From Urophycis tenuis (taxonomy: Eukaryota; Chordata; Actinopteri; Gadiformes; Phycidae), in contig JAXIVH010000008.1 in the NCBI GenBank assembly GCA_036785325.1, forward strand, positions 4,464,104 through 4,528,103: DNA of 64,000 nucleotides. Reading direction: 5' to 3'. A program made the position numbers and the translations under genes. Positions 57,001-64,000 of this stretch are shown here, piece by piece (positions within the stretch are counted from its first letter, which is position 1; each line of letters starts with the position of its first letter). Below the pieces are notes generated by a model. It was not told the origin of the DNA. It did no database searches and saw nothing but the letters and a program-made list of their open reading frames with translations.

Positions 57001-57983
57001 GAGTGCTCTGTTGTCTTGTAGTAGTGTGCTTCTGCTTGACGTCCTTGCAGGTATGCACACCATGGGAGGAGGTCCGGGGGTCCATGGAGCTCAGGTAACT
57101 GCTCCAAGTCAGAGGGGAGGAGGTTCTGCGTATGTGATGACCATGACATGACAGTCCTGCCGTGCGGTTCTCCCCGGTGTGAGGGTAACAGCTCTGTCTC
57201 CCTCAGGGCGGGGGGATGTGTCCGGGGCAGTCCGCCCCGCCACCGTACCAGGCCGCTGCGGGACAGCTGGGACAGCACGCCATGCAGCAGCCCTCCATGC
57301 CCATGTTCGTGTCGCCGCCGCCCAAGCCCCAGCGCCTGCTGCACTCGGAGGCGTACCTCAAGTACATCGAGGGGCTCTCGGCCGAGTGCCCCACCGTCAG
57401 CAAGTGGGACCAGGCGCTCTCAGGTGAGACCGGCTGCTGGGAACACGGGGCCACCGTTCCTGTACTAAATAACACACTTCCAGGCTTCTTGTAGTCGGTT
57501 CGTTTGGATGGAAGTGTCTCCTCAGTGTGGTTCTCTCTATCTATCTGTCTCTCTTTTCCCCCCTTGTGCGAGGTGTAGCCCTGAGTCATGCAATGCTCCC
57601 TATGGTGATAGACAGTCTTATAATTTAACATATGAATTTGATGTCTGAAATTGCCCCATGAGGGCCAAATAAAGTAGTTTGAGTTGAATTGCGTGCCGTT
57701 AAATACAATAACATTCTAATAACAACATACATGACTTTAAATGAATAAAATCAACATGCTATGTAAAGCGGCTTGTATGAACACATTAAGAAGTCCGTCT
57801 CAAACTGTCTGCTCTGCAGCGCGGAGGAGCGAGACGCGGCTGACCAAGGATCAGGAGGCCAGGCTGCCCTCCCATTGGCTGAAGAGCAAGGGGCCCCACA
57901 ACACCATGGCGGACGCCCTGTGGCGTCTCCGTGACCTGATGCTGCGGGACAGCCTCACCGTGCGCTACGCCTGCACGCCCTAG
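42009..57983 (+). CDS. pbrm1: Polybromo-1 / BAF180, PBAF chromatin-remodelling subunit
   Basis: Acetyl-histone-reading subunit of the PBAF SWI/SNF complex. Thirty coding exons: 42009-42149, 42283-42380, 42492-42639, 44700-44849, 45237-45353, 45456-45524, 45619-45717, 45797-45882, 46001-46086, 46617-46833, 47474-47615, 47998-48092, 48206-48347, 48775-48912, 49259-49367, 49465-50104, 50291-50502, 51112-51297, 51882-52039, 52139-52390, 52827-52972, 53202-53359, 53478-53661, 54260-54461, 55034-55235, 56138-56209, 56554-56697, 57051-57094, 57207-57423, 57820-57983. They total 4818 nt, 1605 aa, all phases closing. Six bromodomains lie at about 48-160, 185-290, 350-450, 490-580, 625-740 and 745-860. 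BAH1 is about 930-1070, BAH2 about 1125-1250, and the HMG box about 1326-1392. The tail keeps PSHWLKSKG and TMADALWRLRDLMLRD. The acetyl-lysine Asn is present in BD2-BD5, is Tyr in BD1 as in human, and is His in BD6. The linker exon 56554-56697 is Met/Pro-rich. A teleost paralogue (pbrm1l) exists, so which copy this is needs a tree. Confidence 0.95.
42797..42972 (-). mobile_element. SINE-like element, copy 2 (pbrm1 intron 3)
   Basis: Reverse complement of the element at 15715-15895. On the minus strand it shares the body from TACTAGCAATGGTTAATCTA through GAAACTTGTTCTGGTGACTT to the tail GTAAGTCGCTTTGGATAAAA. It ends in a short (ACATTT)n on the plus strand. The similarity may continue towards about 43150. 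Confidence 0.75.
43270..44690. repeat. 1.4-kb minisatellite, 17-bp unit, in pbrm1 intron 3
   Basis: About 82 units of ACCGCTGCCTGTGTGTA with variants at two positions (CCGCTG/CCACTG/CGGCTG and GCCTG/GCCCG/GTCTG) and occasional GTAACGTAACC junctions. It ends about 20 bp before the acceptor of exon 4 (exon from 44700), inside the bromodomain 1 coding region. The three long minus-strand open frames over it are repeat artefacts: the unit length of 17 shifts frame, and few stops arise. Confidence 0.96.
46905..47095 (+). mobile_element. tRNA-derived SINE in pbrm1 intron 10
   Basis: Contains the B box GGCGGTTCGATCCCC at about 46970-46985 and ends with TTGTAAGTCGCTTTGGACAA followed by AAGCGTCTGCTAAATG, the conserved fish SINE tail. 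It is oriented with the gene. Confidence 0.75.
48945..49095. repeat. (GTTGTG)n/(GTT)n repeat in pbrm1 intron 14
   Basis: GTTGTTGTGGTTGTTGTGGT-type imperfect trinucleotide and hexanucleotide repeat starting about 35 bp after the exon 14 donor (48912). Open frames rich in Val or Thr are artefacts. Confidence 0.93.
50530..50705. repeat. AT-rich minisatellite in pbrm1 intron 17
   Basis: Tandem TAACTATCAGTAATTAACTA/TTAATAAT words, unit about 17-18 bp, starting about 30 bp after the exon 17 donor (50502). Confidence 0.85.
50860..51108. repeat. Minisatellite carrying GTAAGT donor-like motifs, pbrm1 intron 17
   Basis: About ten units of CTCCTGACTCCCTCCTGTAA followed by GTCCC (24-26 bp). On the sense strand about half read TGTAAGTC, four read TATAAGTC and one reads TGTGAGTC. 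The array ends directly at the acceptor of exon 18 (exon from 51112, CTCTTCCAG). Confidence 0.93.
51465..51605 (+). mobile_element. SINE fragment in pbrm1 intron 18
   Basis: GGGTTAGCGGTTCGATTCCC is a clear pol III B box. The downstream part (TGTTGTAAGACGGTCCACCA then AATGGCAT) looks like a degraded form of the fish SINE tail. The A box side is weak. Confidence 0.55.
51825..51902 (+). repeat. Tandem duplication of a pbrm1 splice acceptor
   Basis: GACTGGTTACAGGTGAACAG followed by TGGCTGTACGGCT occurs twice, 47 bp apart. The copies put AG|GTGAACAG at 51834|51835 and 51881|51882. Only the second continues into the BAH1 coding sequence in frame. Confidence 0.9.
52391..52826. repeat. CACCTCGAG repeat and (GT)n in pbrm1 intron 20
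   Basis: GTGAGGGGGGTGAGGAGCAC/CTCGAG units (about 28 bp, four copies) begin directly at the donor of exon 20, so the donor sequence GTGAGG is itself repeated. An imperfect (GT)n at about 52636-52815 then runs to the acceptor GTGCCTGCAG of the exon at 52827. Confidence 0.88.
53738..54091. mobile_element. piggyBac-like MITE in pbrm1 intron 23
   Basis: Flanked by TTAA at 53738-53741 and 54088-54091. The imperfect terminal inverted repeats are AGCTAGGGTACACAA and TTGCGTACCCTTACT (12 of 15 match). The length is 354 bp, with no coding capacity. TTAA duplication is the piggyBac hallmark; the family assignment is inference. Confidence 0.7.
55270..55912. repeat. ATACATAC-type minisatellite in pbrm1 intron 25
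   Basis: About 640 bp of ACACACCATATACATACATA units (19-24 bp, some with CAGTACATACAT), starting about 35 bp after the HMG-box exon (55235). Long Tyr/Ile/His- and Cys/Met/Tyr/Val-rich open frames on both strands are artefacts. Confidence 0.95.
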
Positions 57984-58400
57984 CCGCCGCCGCCACCGCT
58001 GATGCTGATGCTGTTGTTGTTGTTGCTGTTGTTGTTTACTTGAGCCTCTGCTCCCACTGTCACACAGGAGAGGGTCACGCTCACTAAAAGTTTTAGTTGT
58101 TGTTTATTCCGACCTGTGTTTGTGTTGACATGTTGTGGCGGTGCTGGGTGGGCCGTTTCTTTGTTCCAACGGCTCCGTTTTTTCTGTTCCTGTGTTCTGC
58201 GGTGCACTAGACTGTAGCTCTGTGACATGTGACCGTTTTCGTATATTAAAACATAGGAAGGTCTGAGTTGGATCGTTTGTTTGTGAAATGCCAACACAAA
58301 ATATGGTATGTTATTCTTGAAAATGTGCCATTTGGCTTTTATGTTGAAAAAATTGGTTCCTTTATAATTATATAAGGACTTGAAAATAAAAACTAAACCA
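57984..58400 (+). terminator. pbrm1 3' UTR and poly(A) signals
   Basis: The stop TAG at 57981-57983 is followed by a GCT/GTT repeat (about 57998-58036). ATTAAA near 58244 and AATAAA at 58385-58390 are followed by T-rich sequence, giving a 3' UTR of about 0.3-0.4 kb. Confidence 0.6.
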
Positions 58401-58599
58401 ATATTTTGTTGATTTCCATCTCCTTTTTTGAAGATCTTTGGATGAAGTAGAAAATACAAAAATATCAATAAGGTGTCGACATATTTGTTTTTTTAACTGT
58501 AGGTATTAAAGTATGTCAACACTGCCATATGAAACTTATTTTATCCATAGCCAAGTATGTTTCAGCAAACCTGTAACGGGTTGTACCAAGAACAGCCAC

Positions 58600-58788
58600 T
58601 GGGGGTTCATTTGGCGGCGTGCTTAGGGGCGTGTCTGGTGGAGGTCCTATGAGATCTGGGCATGCGCAGTTGGTGACCGCGCAGTTCCTCTAGCTCTGGG
58701 TATTTGAAATCGGCGAGTGAACCACGGCTGCAGTGAGCACCACAATTACATCTCCATCCCACGCTGACGCACAGTCAAGCAAGTCACG
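58600..58788 (+). promoter_or_regulatory. cse1l promoter and non-coding first exon
   Basis: An NRF1-like GCATGCGCAG lies at 58660-58669. A donor at 58788 (CACG|gtaggg) ends a probable non-coding exon that splices to 59393 (GGTGTAG|ATATC), 8 nt before the ATG. The region is TATA-less, as expected for a housekeeping gene. Confidence 0.5.
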
Positions 58789-59400
58789 GTAGGGGAACAT
58801 ATTTATTCATGTGTAGCAAAATAAAGTAATGAATCTCGACTAAACCTATTCAATGACAGTATACAATCGCTTCCATGAATGTAAACGTGTTTTCTTGGAG
58901 TACAATCAAGTAAATTAGCAAGCTACGCTAACATTAGCTTCCGGACTTTTGGAAAATCAGGCCATTCATTGATGTCGTATTTGTCTTCCTTGACCACAAG
59001 TTTAAAGACACAATCTACTGTCTTGTGTGTTTGAACTGCATGGAGCAGAGTAATATTAGTTCACACCAGACAACTGTTAAACTAGCTAACTTAGTAACTT
59101 GCAGCAGCTAACTGGAGCCGGTTAGTGCACATGAGTGCTAACATGCTTACGGAGGGCTAGCCAAATGGGATTCCTCCAAGCCCACGCTTTAGTTTTCGCG
59201 TTGACACTGATATAAGGATGTTAAAAATACACGAGCAATACCGTACATGATGCTGTCATCGCCATCATGCTAATCAGTGGGGGTATCAACAGAGGGCCTT
59301 GTCCCCCCTAGCAGGGTGGGGGGGGGGGCGGATGCTGGACCTTACGTCAACAAACCTCACACATAGAACTTCCTTTCGCTCTCCCGGTGTAGATATCAGC

Positions 59401-63858
<4,458 letters not shown>

Positions 63859-64000
63859 GTGGGTTCCTGCAGCTGGACCTCCCTTTGGGTCATTTCGTTT
63901 TTTGGTCCCGTGTTGAACGCCGTTGGGAACTCCCAGCTTTGGTCCGGTCTCCTTTGTTTATCGACAAAGTCGGGCGTGTGTGTAACGGAATGTGAAGAAC

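Overview
This is vertebrate nuclear DNA, almost certainly from a teleost fish. All genes are split by canonical GT-AG introns. The proteins read most easily as fish orthologues, and fish-type tRNA-derived SINEs and MITEs lie in the introns. The window is extremely rich in micro- and minisatellites ((CA)n, (TC)n, long poly-C/poly-G runs, kilobase minisatellites). That would fit a gadiform (cod-like) genome, but the species is an inference and is not shown by the sequence.

Layout. 1-5324 has no gene I can support; it holds satellites, one LINE/SINE tail and a lone poly(A) signal. 5325-13892 (minus) is a complete 19-exon eps8l3-type gene (PTB, SH3, SAM-like effector domain). Two of its introns are expanded by minisatellites, and one of those carries two MITE copies. 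13893-17065 holds its TATA promoter, a telomere-like degenerate repeat, a (GT)n and the irf6 3' region. 17066-20346 (minus) is irf6 (7 coding exons), with a 5' non-coding exon and an E-box/CRE promoter to about 21.05 kb. 23086-25214 (minus) is a guanylate cyclase activating protein gene (GCAP, guca1 family, 4 exons). 25679-26218 (minus) is a small two-exon gene in the position of human GUCA1ANB. 28870-35737 (plus) is the orthologue of human C6orf132. 37805-40509 (minus) is wdr77 (MEP50). 42009-57983 (plus) is a complete 30-coding-exon pbrm1 (BAF180). 59401-63858 (plus) is the first 657 codons of cse1l (exportin-2/CAS), which runs off the right edge.

Every multi-exon model was checked by adding exon lengths and phases. 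eps8l3 (646 aa), irf6 (493), guca1 (186), C6orf132 (767), wdr77 (340) and pbrm1 (1605) all close exactly in frame.

The genes do not form one pathway. The block C6orf132 - small gene - guca1 preserves a neighbourhood found on human 6p21, while the others come from several human chromosomes. wdr77 and pbrm1 are head to head about 0.65 kb apart. The most unusual theme is that simple repeats sit directly on exon borders: the cse1l exon 5 donor, the guca1 exon 2 acceptor, irf6 and pbrm1 acceptors, and minisatellites next to exons in eps8l3 and pbrm1. I found no previously unknown multi-gene system.
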